A stretch of DNA of 64,000 nucleotides from Neodiprion pinetum. Taxonomy: Eukaryota; Arthropoda; Insecta; Hymenoptera; Diprionidae. Numbering within the stretch: position 1 is the first letter of the stretch; every line of letters starts with the position of its first letter. The notes below the pieces were generated by a model that ran no database searches, was not told where the DNA came from, and worked only from the letters and a program-made list of their open reading frames with translations. Shown here one piece after another: positions 33,066 to 46,939 of this stretch. The position numbers and the translations under genes were made by a program. The stretch covers positions 27,356,238 through 27,420,237 of the forward strand of contig NC_060236.1 in assembly GCF_021155775.2 (NCBI RefSeq). The letters run 5' to 3'.

Positions 33066-35286
33066 AGCTATTTGAGACTGTCTAGAGATCACTTTCTTGC
33101 TTGAAAATAAGAGCATATAGAAATGGAGGAAGCCTGTGGTGTACGCTCTTTCGTGTAAGTAGAAAACGGCATAGAAAGGGAAGTGGTAGGACTGGTTCCT
33201 TTCTTCGTCCAACGTACCCGTAGAAAGATAGTAGAAATAGAGGGCATCTAGTCTTATTACTGCGTATCTCTCTCTCTCTATCTCTCTCCGGCTAGAACAC
33301 TTTTTCGGCATCGATGTTTGCTCCTGGAACGATATATTTTGCTGATTCAACTAATAAATTTTTCCAGTTTAGTTTTCCGCACCATTAACTCCTCCGCAAC
33401 GATGACCCAGTTCCTTATTCCAGAGAGCATCATCATTATCAGATACGAGCCCCCGGGGCCAGGGTGACAATGACGCCCGCAAGGGTGTCGCGGAGGCGTC
33501 AATCCACGTCGCTTGGTGCCTGCGTGGGACGTATTGTGAATTCGTTTGGTGCACGAAATCGATTAACATCCTTTCCCTCCGGGGAAAAGCCTCGGGTTCG
33601 CAGATTCGGTAACGGCGCGAGTCCAAAAGCCTCGTCGATAAAGGCTCAATCAAGGATCCTCGCAAGGTTCGATTCGTTCTCATCATCCTCTGATCATACG
33701 GTTACCGCATTCACGTAAACAGCTTCGCAGCAATTCTTTATAATGTTTCGCGATGCTTAATGTTCATGTACAACATCTACAATCGTCGGTTTGGATATGG
33801 ATGAACAAATGTTTTTGACTCGTCGATTTTACCGATGGAACGGTTATGGTCGTTGGTGAAATTGATGGAGGTTTATAGAAAAGTAAAAAGCTCGATGAAA
33901 ATTATTGAGTCGTCGAAGCGACAGTTGAAAGGCTCCGAGGTATCAACCTTCGCACAGCATTGGCATGTTTTATTTCTGTTTTCACACGTGTTGTTCATAT
34001 TTTTCTGGTACCATAAAGGAGACGGGTAGAAAGAAGGATACGCGCGCCTTTGAGTTGCTTCGAAATATCGTCATTCGTGATGGTATATTGTGAAAAATAA
34101 AGAAAAAGGTAAAAAATTCTTCGCAAATTCATTCCAACAAAACGCTCAACTTATACGTATGCGAGGAAAATATACATATACTCACTTTTATACGGGGCAA
34201 AAGGATGGAGGAGGAACAACAACAATTGCATTCCAAAGCCAATATAACGTGAATGGTGATCATTCTTCATTTTTTATTATAGAAACGAACGAAAAATTAC
34301 TCATAGGAGAATTATCATTCAAAATCCAAGGTTACGAGGCCTACAAATCGTCAAGTGACTGAAAAACGTGGTGAATTAATGTAGATAAGCATCAGAGTGA
34401 TTTGAACAATTACGTGTTTGTGATTTTAAAGACTACAATGCCTGACTGAAACAAGAGATACTCTCCAAAAGTCAAGTGGCTCGGGTCATCTGGCGATTGG
34501 TAGGCAAAGCAGTCTGGACGAAACAAAACGTATACATGTATTATTAATATACATTGAGAATATCGCGGGGAAGTGGGACCTTGTTGGAAACTAACTATCG
34601 TTGTACCTTAACGAAATTCATGGTGCAATTGGTACGCGGTGAGTGTAATTAGTAACCACTATTCTCAAAGTTGGACAAAGTCACTTGCGAGGCGTACGTA
34701 CACCTCTGAAATTCGGTAGTGTTGTGTATGGGTACCGTTACGGGGAGGCAATACATCAGACAAATTACTTCTACCTGAAGAAATGCACGGTTCGAGAGCC
34801 CGAGAAGCCAATATAAAACGTATTTGTCTCGATATTCAGTAAAGCGTATGATATTGCCTGTCGTTGGTTACGTAGCTGGTATAACTGCGAGGAGCAGGGA
34901 GAGGAGAAGAGTAAAAGAGAATATTATGAAAAAAGTACCCTTTGCCATTCCACTCTCTTTCTTCCTCGTTTAACCGTCCGCCAGGTATGCCTGACTTTGG
35001 CCATACTCGCATTATCACCTGGCCTACTTACCGCCTAGCAGCCTCCGATACTTCGGCCACTTCAAACGTCCTCGAAATCCATGGCGCACTGACCGCTGTC
35101 GGATCGGGATTTTAATTCGAATGATGACCCGTGCAGCTAGGTCTGTACATCCATCGCTGCAATTCTGAAATTAGTAGGTATATCCACGTTCTAGTGCCCC
35201 GGTAGATATTAGTACTTGGGGTGCGCGCTTTTCATTAGACGCTGTTTCGATGGCTCGCTGGGCCCGATGCCCTCCTGCAACAACAG

Positions 35287-35316
35287 CACCACCACCACCA
35301 CCACCACCACCACCAC
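35287..35316. repeat. (CAC)n microsatellite
   Basis: About nine to ten CAC units following AACAG. Confidence 0.9.
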
Positions 35317-38300
35317 TATCACCGTTTCAATTTGACTGAACCCACTTCACTACTACTCCACCATCCATCCCACCGTCGAGTCGGCAGGTAGACAGAAACC
35401 CACACCTTCCTTCGCGAATGGTGGATACCTATCCCTTCCAATCAGGCACGTGCACGGTACGCTGCTGATCGCCGGGCAATAACACGAGGTATCTTTATTA
35501 TTTCATAGATTAGAGAACGATCGTACGCAAGGTTTATCACTTGCATCATCAGCCTCTTTGTCTTTGATCCAAGGGTCCAAGTTGTGCGTCGGTCCTTTTG
35601 TTCCTTGAAATTGATCAAGAACAGTTAGCTAGGGTTCTCAATTTACCGGGAAAATCCGTCTTGGCCTCTTGGTGATTTTCGTGATCAGCGGATGTGATCA
35701 GCGCTGATAAATGGTCGTTGATAAAACATATTTTTCGAGAATATTGGGGGATATTTTCTTCGGTCTTATAAAAAAAACGAGAATTTCGAAATCAGGGCTG
35801 AAATATTGCTACCCTGGGTGAGGCACACCGCACACGCATTATATATGCAGGAGTATCCATGCGTGTTTGTAAGGAGTGTAATATATCTGGCTATATCTAG
35901 TGAGTTTATACCTGCTTCCCTGAAGCGTGTAGCAGCGCCCTTCTCGTAATTCACGATTTAATAAAAACACAAAGCAGAGAAAAGATGAAAAACCAAAAAA
36001 AAAAAAAAATTGGCTGAGCAAAAACAAAAAAGATAAAAAAAAAAATCAACCTCAGTTCTTCCTATGCATACGATATAAGCGAGAAGGGTATAATGGGGCA
36101 CATATAAGGTGAGATAGGGAATATACTGTAACTTACACGTTGATGTAACGCGGAGGGGTGGAAAGGGTAAAAGAAAAGAAAAAAAAAAAAAAAAATTGCC
36201 ACTTGAGATGCACGATGAAGAAATGAACGAAAAAAAAAAAAAAACGTTCTGAGAGAATGTTTCCTGGAGGCGTTGTGCGAATACGCAGTCGAACGAAGCG
36301 ATGTCTCACTTTTAAGATTCTTTTCAAGAATCGTGTTAATCCAGCGTTGTTTATATACTTATACAAGTACCCGAGTCGCCGATGCTAGGCGAGCTTCGTC
36401 GTTGAACATACGTAGTGTACAAAGTTTAATTAGTTTTTAGACGCCGAAGCGAACGAGGAAAGTTAAGTTTAGTGTGCAAGTAAGTGTACATATACATACA
36501 TACACGCATAGATATACATGGATACAAGTGTAGTGCGGCGGGAGACAATTTCAGTTGGAAGTTTTTCAATTTCCTCAGCTTATGGGGGCTTACGGTGAAA
36601 CTTACGCGGGGTAGAGATATCCCAGTTTGTACCGACCGGAATTGTTACGTCCGCCGCACTTTGTTTGTCAACAACAAATCTCCTCGTCCCTTATTATGTG
36701 TAGGACTTCGCATCGCTCTACAGAGTATTTCTTATCGCTTTCGAATCGGTCCAGGAACAGCAGAGATGCGTCTCTTTTTCACTTAACGGTTAAAACTAGA
36801 ATACCTGTCCCATGTAGATGTATCATTCAATGCATCCTCTGTTTCCAAACTCCCCTGGCTTGCTTGTTGATGCTCAAGTAATTTCCAAATTTACCACTTG
36901 AGACACTGGCGGCTCCGTCTTTTGAGTCTTGTATCTAAAAATAGCAAGATTTAGCCGACGTTGAAAATTGACAAGGAATCGATTTCGACATCCGTTACAC
37001 ATGGACCGTGAACTTTAAGCCAATCAGCAGTAGATTCAGCTCCTCGTTTAAATAAAAAAATGACTTCTGCCCTTTTCCAGTACACATAAATTATACTCTA
37101 CTGTGAATGCAATTGCTGACCAGTAAAGTCTGATAATTCGTAGACTAATGCGATATACAGAAATATGCAAGTATACATTGCTTCGTGAAATATCACGTCG
37201 CACGTTGCTGCGCATGAATTCAGAGTCAGTGAAATAACTCCTATATTGCTGACGGGATAGGGGAACGTCGGTGTTTCACTCTGTCCGGTTAGCGAATGAT
37301 CAGAACTTCATTATTGGTGCAGCGGAAAACTCCCTTGGAAAGTATCCAGCGCAGAGACGCGGACTTTATCTCTGGCTCGAGTTTTGCGTTGGAAGGGGGG
37401 CAGGGGGGGGGGGGTCGCTCCTTCTCTCTTTCTCTGTCTCTCCGTCTCACCCTATGCCCGGTTCTTCTAATGAAAATTGATTACCAGGTAGAGGTGATAT
37501 CTAAATCATGTTGGAACCTTGGGTCTCTTTCTCTTTTTCTTTCGCTTCTTTTCTCTTCTCCCTGTCCCCGCAGCTGGGCGGGTTCAATGAAAAACATTAT
37601 ACCAACACATAAATACGAAATCCCTCTCGACAGTGCAATCTTGGCAAGGGCGCTACGTCTCTTCGACCTCCTGCGGAAAATCCCAAACATCGGAGCCGTC
37701 CGCGGTTCGTTTCGTTCTCCACGAGACGTAAAACTTACCGAGATGTCGACGGTCTTAGGGGGGCGGAAAAATTCCCGAGCGTATTGCTAGTCCGCTCCTT
37801 GAGGCAAATACCGCGACTGGTACGTATGTCGGGATAGGAGACGGGGGAGGGAAAAATAAATAAAGAAAGAAAGAAAGTAAAGAAGACATTCAAAGTGGGT
37901 AGGAGACTGTACTACGGTGGCATACAACGTATAGTTACATAGACTTTACTGATCTAGTATAGGAATTAGGGTGAGCCTAAAGGACTTACCGTTAAAACGT
38001 GTCGAGATTTATTGCCCAAGTTAAGACCGCGGTTTCAGATTTATCGCCGTTTTTGAATCTCAGGAGCCCTTGGATCTGCCCCCGAGTTCGTCGTCTAGTC
38101 TGAATTTTTATAAGGACGAGCATAAGGAGGACCTAACTTCGGTTTCTGCAAACTCTGGCCGTCCAGACAAGTGCGGAAAGCTCGTGTGATCAGCGTCTAT
38201 CACCCGCCGTTTCACTCTGCCCTGAAGACAGGACGTTCTGATCAAACGGCCATCAGTTACGGAAGACACATTACCGCGTGTACAGTACGAAATCTAAAAT

Positions 38301-38522
38301 ATACATACTCCGGATCAATTACCGATGAACGTTCTCGTTTGCGACTAGGCGTACGCCTGGATTTCATCGTGAAATCAATGAATTGAAAGTGGAACAGTAG
38401 CTCGTGACCAAGGTTTGAATCATTACGCAGGGTGCGGTGATGGAAGAAAATCCTTCACACGTTCTTATTTCGCGCATATGTATATTTTCCTCTGACGTGA
38501 ACGGTTCTCACGTTGGGGTGTT

Positions 38523-38625
38523 TTTTTTTTCTTTCTTTCTTTCTTTCTTTCTTTCCTTATCGTCGGGAGAGTGTAAAGAGGAAGGAGATGGATGGATGGA
38601 TGGATGGATGGGTGGATGGATGGAC
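38523..38625. repeat. adjacent (TTTC)n and (GGAT)n microsatellites
   Basis: About six TTTC units after a poly(T) run at 38531-38556, then about nine GGAT units at 38587-38625 with one GGGT interruption. Open frames over the region are repeat artefacts. Confidence 0.9.
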
Positions 38626-40944
38626 GTTATGGGAGACCAGTCACGAAAGTACGAACGTCGCGGCGTCTGCAGGAGATGATGATTCCGTGTGTAGCTCGGC
38701 ACGGTTGCGTGCAACCTTACAACAGTGCAAACAATGGCCTTCCCCGCCTGCAGGCGCACCCCGCAAACACCGATGGCCGGTTTAATGTTGTCCCAATTTT
38801 TGTACCGCACTCTTCGTCCGCCGACGGTCAATTTCTCCGCCGCGCCGAACGAGCGTTTGGTCATTCCACTTAATTGGGGCTTCTGGTGTGAAAAGTTCAC
38901 AAGTCAAAAGGCCTACGTTCCGTGCAAACGTACCCGCATAGTCCACCATGCATAGGTGCCTCATATACACGATGTTATAAGTTTGGAACTTTAACGTGCG
39001 ACAGAATAAACGGTATCTTTGAACGTTTATCGCATCATCGAAGATACGATAGTTTTGGAAATTTGAACGCTGTTCCGACGTTCTATCCTCCGTTAATTTT
39101 TAGGGTAGTTCGCTTTGTCAGAAGTGCGTGCGCTGCTCCGCTGCACCGTGGCCGCGTGGTGGAAGGTATTGGCTTCCTTTAGTCCCGTGTTGTTGCGGCG
39201 TGCGCCACGAAGTCTACGAGGTCTCGACGGTCTCTGCTCTGCACTGCCTCCTCCCCTCGGCATTGGATTAGGAGACCCCATAGAGGGAAAAATGTAATAT
39301 AAAGGGCTTAACGGCTAAGCCGTTAATATGTTATACCACGGTGCTCCCTAGAAACTATGTATATATTACCGGCGTTCAAACATATGTCTATACTGCACCC
39401 TGCAATCCACCCTGCGATCACGACACGCTGACTCTTTGTCCCCCTCCAACTCTCCTCCACCTCTAACCTCTACCCCATATCATCACGCCAGCCACATATA
39501 ATCTTCCGACAACATGCGTTACTGCCATTTTGCGGCCGGTAATGTGCCCGGACTAACAAAATTTCGATACCTTCTATTTTTCCCCGCTACGTATCCGACC
39601 TTTTAATTAACCGCACATCGACCAACGTCTTTTAAACGAATTTTTCAGTATTCTTTGCACAACGTAGACGGTTTTACGTAATATTGAATATGTACATATT
39701 TGTGTTTTAGGTGGATAGATTTTTCTTTGTTCTTTATAAATTTTTATCTCGATTTCAAATAAAGTTTCTCTACAAGTCGTACAATCGCTAAAGGACTTTT
39801 TTTTCTTCTTCCATTGCAGTTAATCAAATAATTGTAACTTTTTTATCGTTCTATTGTTGGATCGATTATGGCTGAAGTACCGATTTCCTTTTACCTTTTT
39901 CGAAAAACTTATTTACTATTCGGGACCAGGAGCAGGATTTGTCAAAGTTTTGTCTAAAACTCATTGAAAACCTGCGCAGTTTGTGTATTTCTTTAATAAT
40001 CTACAGAAACCTCGGCTAACCCGAGACAATTTTGGAGGTTTTTATGTAACTCCAAAAAATATGGAAACCCTGTAAAGTAAAGACAGTAGATAGAAGAAAA
40101 AAGAGTTTTTGAATATATTTCTTTGAGATGGGATGTAGGTACTTTGAAAAAAATAAATAAACATATGCATATGAATATCGAATGTTCCGTTGCGTGATCT
40201 CATCTGTAAATTATTGAATTTGAATGACTAGTGTGAAATTTTTCTTCCCGCGAACTTTCACCCTCGCTAAAAAGTGTGTTCAATGCTTTTGATACCTGTC
40301 TCTAACGCTCTTCCCGCATCTTTAGCGGCATACGCGAGTCATTCGTTTAAATAAAACGAGGCGAATGCGCCCAAACTATCCGGCGCTATCTCCTCCACCC
40401 TCCGTCCAACGTCCCGTTTCCCCGCACGGATCCACGCCTGGCGTTTAATATATTTGCTTTATGAATTACGCCCGAAAGGAGAATGCTCGGTACCTACCAG
40501 GGAAACGGGGGACCCACGAAGCGTGTGCGGAGGGAATGACGGCCGCGTGTCGACACGTGACCGAAAACTAATTGAGATGTGAAATTTATTTGGTGCCAAC
40601 TTGTCAGCGCCAATATTCGTATTTCGACAGTATCTACGCTGCCGTTGCAAGCTTCGAGCGCCGGCTCGTTCTGCCCTAGTTTGGAATTGACCTGGAATTT
40701 CATCAGTACGAATATTACTATAGAGAGAATTTTTAAACGTGTAACAAGTTGATTCGTTCATAACCGTAAGAATGATGCTGCATAGCTATTGTGTCGGTTT
40801 AAAAGTACATCCGACGTCAATCTGCAAACACTTTTCGACGTTTAAGTTTCCAAACGACCACGAAAATTGTTTTGCGCGTTTTTTCATCCGTGTTTTCCGT
40901 ACGCAAAGTACCCGTTTCTGTGACGGTCGGGTGAATTTGCGAAT

Positions 40945-41005
40945 ACGCATGCGCGGAGTACCGAACAAACCTCTTTTAAGTCCTACGAGTTAATGCGCAT
41001 GCGCC
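40945..41005. promoter_or_regulatory. pair of NRF-1/Ewg-like motifs
   Basis: TGCGCATGCGCC at 40994-41005 matches 11 of 12 positions of the NRF-1 consensus YGCGCAYGCGCR. ACGCATGCGCGG at about 40945-40956 matches it less well. NRF-1 (Erect wing in flies) usually binds near promoters. No gene start is recognised nearby, so this may be an unannotated promoter or a chance pair. Confidence 0.25.
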
Positions 41006-41744
41006 GTCACGCGCAAATCTGATATTACGCGATCCTATAACCTCAATTTCGTGCTTCTAGTGAAAAAACGCGCAACATACTCTTGTTATATAAAGAATCG
41101 TGTAGAACAAGGAGGTGACGGTCTTTTCACCTATCGTATTTGCAATATTCGTCTTCGGTTCATCTATTACTGATACTGCAAACTTACGCTCGGCCCGAAA
41201 GACCGAGCTTGCCTCCTCGTTACACAATATACCGTTTTTAGTACACCAGTATTTTTTTTTTTTTTTATAATTCTCAAACTCTTGTCTCTAAGATTAGCAC
41301 AGAACACTATGAAATTTCGCATTTCGCAACCTGTGGCACATTTTTCTAGGCTGACCTTCATTCTACGTGTCGAGTTTGCAACTACTTATCGCAAAACAAC
41401 GGATTGCAGAATCGCCGTCGAGCAGACTTGATCAATTTCTCCTACAGTCCATCGCGCCACCCCTTCACGTATCCCACGCACAATGTGCCGATATATTCGC
41501 CTCTGAATCCCGCAATTAATTAATCTCCGAGTACCGTACATGGCTGTCGAATTCTACCAACGATTTCGAGACCTACAATGCACACGACGCAAACATTCTA
41601 TAATGTTTAATCAAGCGTAGCGCATTCGTACGTTTTGGATAGGAAAAAATTCCCCCGGAACTTCAAGGAGGCACGAAAATGCTTGTTTTTAAAAATTAAT
41701 ATACTGTAAATTGTAAGAATCTATAGTGCGTGTTAGGGTGGTAC

Positions 41745-42119
41745 GAAAAAGTTATTTTTTTCGCCCTTATACCCTGAAATGTTAATGTTTGATAGAAAAA
41801 AGGTTCGAAAAAGAATGAATCGGTAGGTTTAAGACGATTTTAATGTGTGTTTCAATAATGATAACTATGCTTTGTTATAAAGGTTTGGAAAGCCTGAAGA
41901 ATCAGATTCAATAATCTAAGCATGAATTTAAAAAATATCGAACATCTTACGAGTATTTTAACCTTTAACGAAAATTGATATTTTCGCATGTTAAGCGAAT
42001 GGGAAATAAAAGTCAAATAAGGGACCTGTAAGACTTGAACTAGAGAGCTCATCTTTTCAAAAGATCTCTCTTCTATCAAACGCTAACATTTGAGGAGGTA
42101 AGAGCGAAGAAAAAAAACT
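41745..42119. mobile_element. MITE-like element with imperfect inverted arms
   Basis: Left arm: TTATTTTTTTCGCCCTTATA, then AAATGTTAATGTTTGATAGA. Right arm, reverse-complemented: GTTTTTTTTCTTCGCTCTTA, then AAATGTTAGCGTTTGATAGA. The arms match imperfectly over about 50 bp. The left side is preceded by AGGGTGGTACGAAAAA, which may be the true end, but the matching right end is not seen. No coding capacity. Confidence 0.6.
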
Positions 42120-42737
42120 TTGCATTACAAAGAGGGAATTTTTCAATGATACGCAATCAGCATTGCGATGAACAATTAATGAATCACTTCGATTCAGTCG
42201 ATAATTTCACAAATTTCATGTCACATGGAATTAATCTGAAAATTGGGCAATTTTTTATTTTTTATTTTTTTATTTTTTTTGACACAGAAGCACGTTCGCT
42301 TGCATGTGTAAGGGACGACTGAATCGATGTAAATTTTTTCTCCTTATTTTTCTCGAAAAGACTATTTCCTTTCACAGGAGTGTACCGATCACATAGAACT
42401 AGATTTTCTTTACTCTCACAGTATCTCGTCCTTTCTTTCAAATATTCCACCAAGTGCACCATCACGTTATACGGATTGCTTCCACGACGAGTTCCAACGC
42501 ATCGGTATCTAGTAGTTTGCTGATAATTGGACGATCACCTTTATCGGGTGATTCTCATCCAGCTGGAATGATCATACGCGTGTGGTATGGTACGTAGGAG
42601 TATGAGGCGTAATGGTGTTATTTTTTTATTTTTTTTTTCTGATGTATAAATATACAGTCGCAAGGATACGCGGGAGGGAGGCGAGGACGAGGTACTGCAG
42701 GGGCGGCGGTGGTGAATGGTATAGTTGTCGGTAGTCT

Positions 42738-42785
42738 GCAGTTAATTTAGAGGCTATTTCCTCTCTAAATAGCCAATAAAAGCGC
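42738..42785. promoter_or_regulatory. nested dyad next to a CCAAT/TATA-like sequence
   Basis: TTTAGAGGCTATTTCCTCTC then TAAATAGCCAATAAAAGCGC. GGCTATTT and AAATAGCC form one dyad, and TTTAGAG and CTCTAAA form an overlapping one. CCAATAAAAG follows directly, in a GC-richer neighbourhood. It could be a plus-strand core promoter, but no gene is recognised downstream. Confidence 0.2.
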
Positions 42786-44399
42786 GGGTCCCGGCTCGAG
42801 GGACGGGGGAGGGGACGAGAAGGTGGAAGTGGAGGCGGTGACCCGACCCCGGTGCAATATTATAAAATTTAATGTCTTGGTTTACGGGGTGCAGAGCCGT
42901 ATACGTCGTTGCTGGGTTTTCACCTCGCTCCGATATTTACTATGTAATCGCGGCAATATCGCCAGCTTTTTCCCTTTCTCCGCTTATACTCATACATATA
43001 TAGCTTTCTACCTACGGGCTCAGATTCTCTGCCTCTGCAGCTCAGTCTTGCAAAGATCAAACATTTTTATGCAGCCTTTCTCACGTCGCAGCACGCGATA
43101 ACACGCCGTGGAAAAATTAAACTACCGCCATTTTGTCATTTTATTATATATACGGTTAGAAAAGAAATATATTAATATATTTGGGTTGATTCAACGATTT
43201 TTTAATCTGCTGATCGCTTGTAGAAAAAACACAAATTGCAAATTAAATTTTGACATCGCAATTTGTATGTTGAAATTAGAAATATTTCTGTCATATTTTC
43301 TAACAGAAATGTTACAATTAACATAAATGTAGGGTGGAGCTTTTTGGATGTTATGTTTGGTTAAATTTTTGTAACATTGATACAAGAGCGGGGAATTAGG
43401 AATGGGGAAAAATTCGTGCTTGAGGGAAAAAACCGGTCATGTTTCGAACTCGAGACTTATTATACTTTTCTATTTTTCTTTGTCAATTCGAAAATACTGC
43501 GTTCGTTACGGTTTTGAAATACTTTGATCGACGATCAACTCAAAGCAAAAATACTGCGGAGGACAGCCATGGACTTTTGTGTTTATAATTCATTCGGCTA
43601 GTTGATCGCTTGCACTTATGAATAATTAGAATTAGTTTAGCTTAGCGATGTCAGAAAATAAAAGAATCTGAAAATTGGATAATTAATATTTGCTTTTCCG
43701 AATCTGAACATCGATATATCGGATGAAAATAGCAGCATCGGTTCTGAATAATCGACAAAATATTACTAAAACAAATGAGCTAATTTAAAATAATTAATAG
43801 AACGTACTATAACAAGAATTTGCCTAGGCCGCTTAGCAAAAGTGAACTAATTAATGACAGCGTTAGTTTTATTATTCAGTGTGCTACTGTTGACAGCAAA
43901 TAAGTGGTATTTTGAAGTTTTCTGTTAGCTTTTTGACGTAATCAGATAGTGCGGAGTCGTTATTTATTAGAATATTTCAACTCAATATAAAATACAGACT
44001 AGATATAACGTTAAATTATTGTAACAACTTGTTTTTAATGACTCAATTAGGTAACAATCAATCGATTTGTACAGAAAAAGAAGCTCTTAATAATCAATAA
44101 TATTTGAAAAATGGATTAATTTAACGCCCGAAAGATCAATTCTTCAAGAATCGTCAAAGAATTTCGCATCACTAGTTTAGGTTCGAATTGCCATGAAAGA
44201 AACGATCTCCGGTTTTGCGTTGGTGCTCCACCTCCCAAAGAGTGTCATACATAACAGTTCGTTACAGCTTGATTATTTTCTCTAAATTTTCATGAGTTTT
44301 GTTCGTAAAAGTGTTCCATCGGTGACACAATCCAGTTCTATATCCATGCCTCTCGGTATACTGGGAATAGTATTCCAGGGCGTTTTTATGTCCCGCGTA

Positions 44400-45130
44400 A
44401 TGGCTGAGCGCGCCCTTTTCTCGAAAAGCCGTACGCGCGCGGTGCCGGAGGATGATTGCGGAAGAACTCTGTGCGCGTGTCTGTGCTATTCAAGTTTCGT
44501 CCTGCGAATATCCCGGGATTCGCGCTGCGCTCGACACGCACAGGCACACGCACGCCAGGATCCATATTAGTGTGCGCGAGCGGAGCAACGCGCACTCACA
44601 CAACGGCCACTGCGGCGTTGGCTCTCACGGACACTGGATACGGCAGAAGGTGGTGGTTTCCCGCTCGCTCGGTACTGTAGCGCAAGACACACGGGGTGGC
44701 CGAGAGCTGGATGCCGGCGACGTCACCACGGAAATCAAGAGTAATGCCAACACGAAACTGCACTACCCCGCAGCTCCCGGCGTCCCGACACCCCGCCCAC
44801 CTCCGCAACAGCCACCCACGGGAATAACACCTTCGCCCTCCTCCTCGCCCTTCTCCTATCCAGCTACCGACGCTGCTTTCATCCCGATCCCCGATTCGTC
44901 TCTCCTCTCTTTTACTCCTCTCGACTCGTCCGCAGTTTTCTGCAAATCTCGCGGCAGCCGCAGCGGAGGTAGGGTACCTTGTGCCTATCGGCCCCGAGGA
45001 TATAAGGGCGCGTTTACCGCCCACTCAGATTTTCACGGAGTCGTAACGATTCTGGTGATGTCTTTGTCGGATGTACCTGACTACTCGAGCGATTCGCGAA
45101 ACACTCGCGGGCCCCTTCTCTGACTGCTTC
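44400..45130. other. CpG-dense, GC-rich patch
   Basis: About 0.7 kb markedly richer in G+C and CpG than its surroundings, with an open frame of 223 codons on the plus strand (44452-45123) that is Pro/Ser/Thr-rich in its second half. Other frames are also open, as expected from the composition. I recognise no domain. It could be an unmethylated regulatory island or an unannotated first exon. Confidence 0.35.
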
Positions 45131-46939
45131 TTGACTCGAGTCATCGAGGATCATCGAGGTGCCGGCACCGCGTCGTCAAATTGATACCGTCGCTCCATCT
45201 TCTAACGATACCTTCTAAGGATAACTGCGACTATACGAAACTCTATGCAAAGGCTATCGCATCATTGGAGAAGTTCTGTTATATGGTTTATGATCATGCT
45301 CAGAGAATGTGCCGATCAAAGTAAACAATTGCTGTGGATATAAGTTGATTGACCTCCGATGAGGTGTTGTCTCGACTTCGTTAAAACGTGAACTCATGAA
45401 GACATCGTAACAAAGTGTCGATCAACTTTGGTTTCGAAAACTTTTTAACCGCGACTTTGTAATCAATGACCATTCTGACAGTGTAGCATGAATGGGTTCA
45501 AGTGATGGAAGAATTCCATCGCCGGATGCTTCGGAACGGAACAACGGAAAGAATCTTATGGTGATACAAGTTCGGCAGCACTCGGGGCGCGTGGTGGTCG
45601 ACGAATTGCGCGGATCAGATCCACCGCCCTGCCCCCAACGGACTCGGAAATCACGCCATTTGTATGATCGGCTGTGATCCCCTGCGGGTGATACCAGCAC
45701 TACAGCGGAACGTCTTTTAATATACACTATATCTCTCGGGGTGATGTTGCCGGGATAAAGAGATACGTCGGTATGTATACCGGGGAAATATTATGTATAC
45801 GCGTTGTGGTGGAAGGAGGAGGACCTATTCGAACCAAAGCTGGAAATCCATCGCTGGTGGATGTTGGGGAAGGACAGTGACAAATTGTTCCGATAACGGA
45901 TTGTCGATTTTCGAAACAGGCGATGCCGTCTGCGTACTACTCGTATACTGTGAATCAATTTTTCAATTATTCATCGGGATAGGGATTTTGAACTGAAGTT
46001 AAACTGGATTTAATCTGTTCAAGTTTGAACGGAGGTAGCTGCTGTATGGTACAGCTGAACAACAGACTGTCTTGTTCATTAGCAGCCTTCGGCATTTGAT
46101 TAGAGTATCCGAGAATGCCACAACTACCCCTTTATAATAGTGGAACCTACCTTGACTGCTAGCTGAATTGTAGTGAAAACTGCAATGTTTAACGAAACTA
46201 ACGTCACTCTGACTTCCGACTCTTTCGTCGTTTAATTTGGTCTGTTCTCTAATGGATCCAATCGGTTGTACTGTTCACTGATATCACGATGTTTAAGTTC
46301 GTAGAGTTGATATAACGAAACATTCAGGGAAAATTACTATTCGCAATTATGGAATATGAATTGGTAGGAGTCAAGTTTTCAAAATATGGTGTATGCACTG
46401 CTTATTTACGGTTTACTGAATTTCCGAGAATGATAAAGTTGCAAAATAAGCACGTTTCCTTAATATACATCGTCGCAATAACGTTACTCACGATAATTTC
46501 AACTTACAACGACTCTTTCATTCGATATCGATAGATGACTCGATTCTATTCGACAAGGAATTTGAAAAGATGTTTCAAATCATCGACAGCTTGCCTCGGA
46601 ATCGCGTAGAGCTTTGAATCAAGAGACTGAAGTTAATAACGTTAACGTAACGAGACAGAGAGGAGCAAAATGACTATTTTGCATTTTATAGCGACTTTGA
46701 AGTAGTCGAGTTTTCCAAACATGTGTGTATTTTTTCTCATTGTAATTTACTGTATCTCAGATATTCCTGAAACTGCTAAACAACGATTTTACCAGAAACG
46801 TGAATCATTACAATAAGTAATAACCACCTTACCAACTTCAGCATCGTTTGACTCTGCATGTAACGTTGTTGGTAATTGCACTCTCAAGTAATATGGTCAC
46901 CGGTGACTTGGAATAGTCGTATTTAAAGCCAATTTGCAA

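Noticed and set aside
33369..33718. Open frames on both strands (84-105 codons)
   Set aside because: Complex sequence but no recognisable protein, and both strands are open. I see no reason to prefer one.
37296..37790. 164-codon open frame as a gene
   Set aside because: It crosses poly(G) and CT-rich tracts (GGQGGGG, LSLSLSL). The composition explains the absence of stops and nothing is recognisable.
38437..38785. GGAT tandem units as a CRISPR-like array or a gene
   Set aside because: 4-bp microsatellite without spacers. The encoded MDGW repeats are a by-product.
44452..45123. 223-codon plus-strand open frame as a protein gene
   Set aside because: GC-rich patch with several frames open at once, Pro/Ser-rich low complexity, no recognisable domain and no splice support. 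Kept only as a CpG-dense region.
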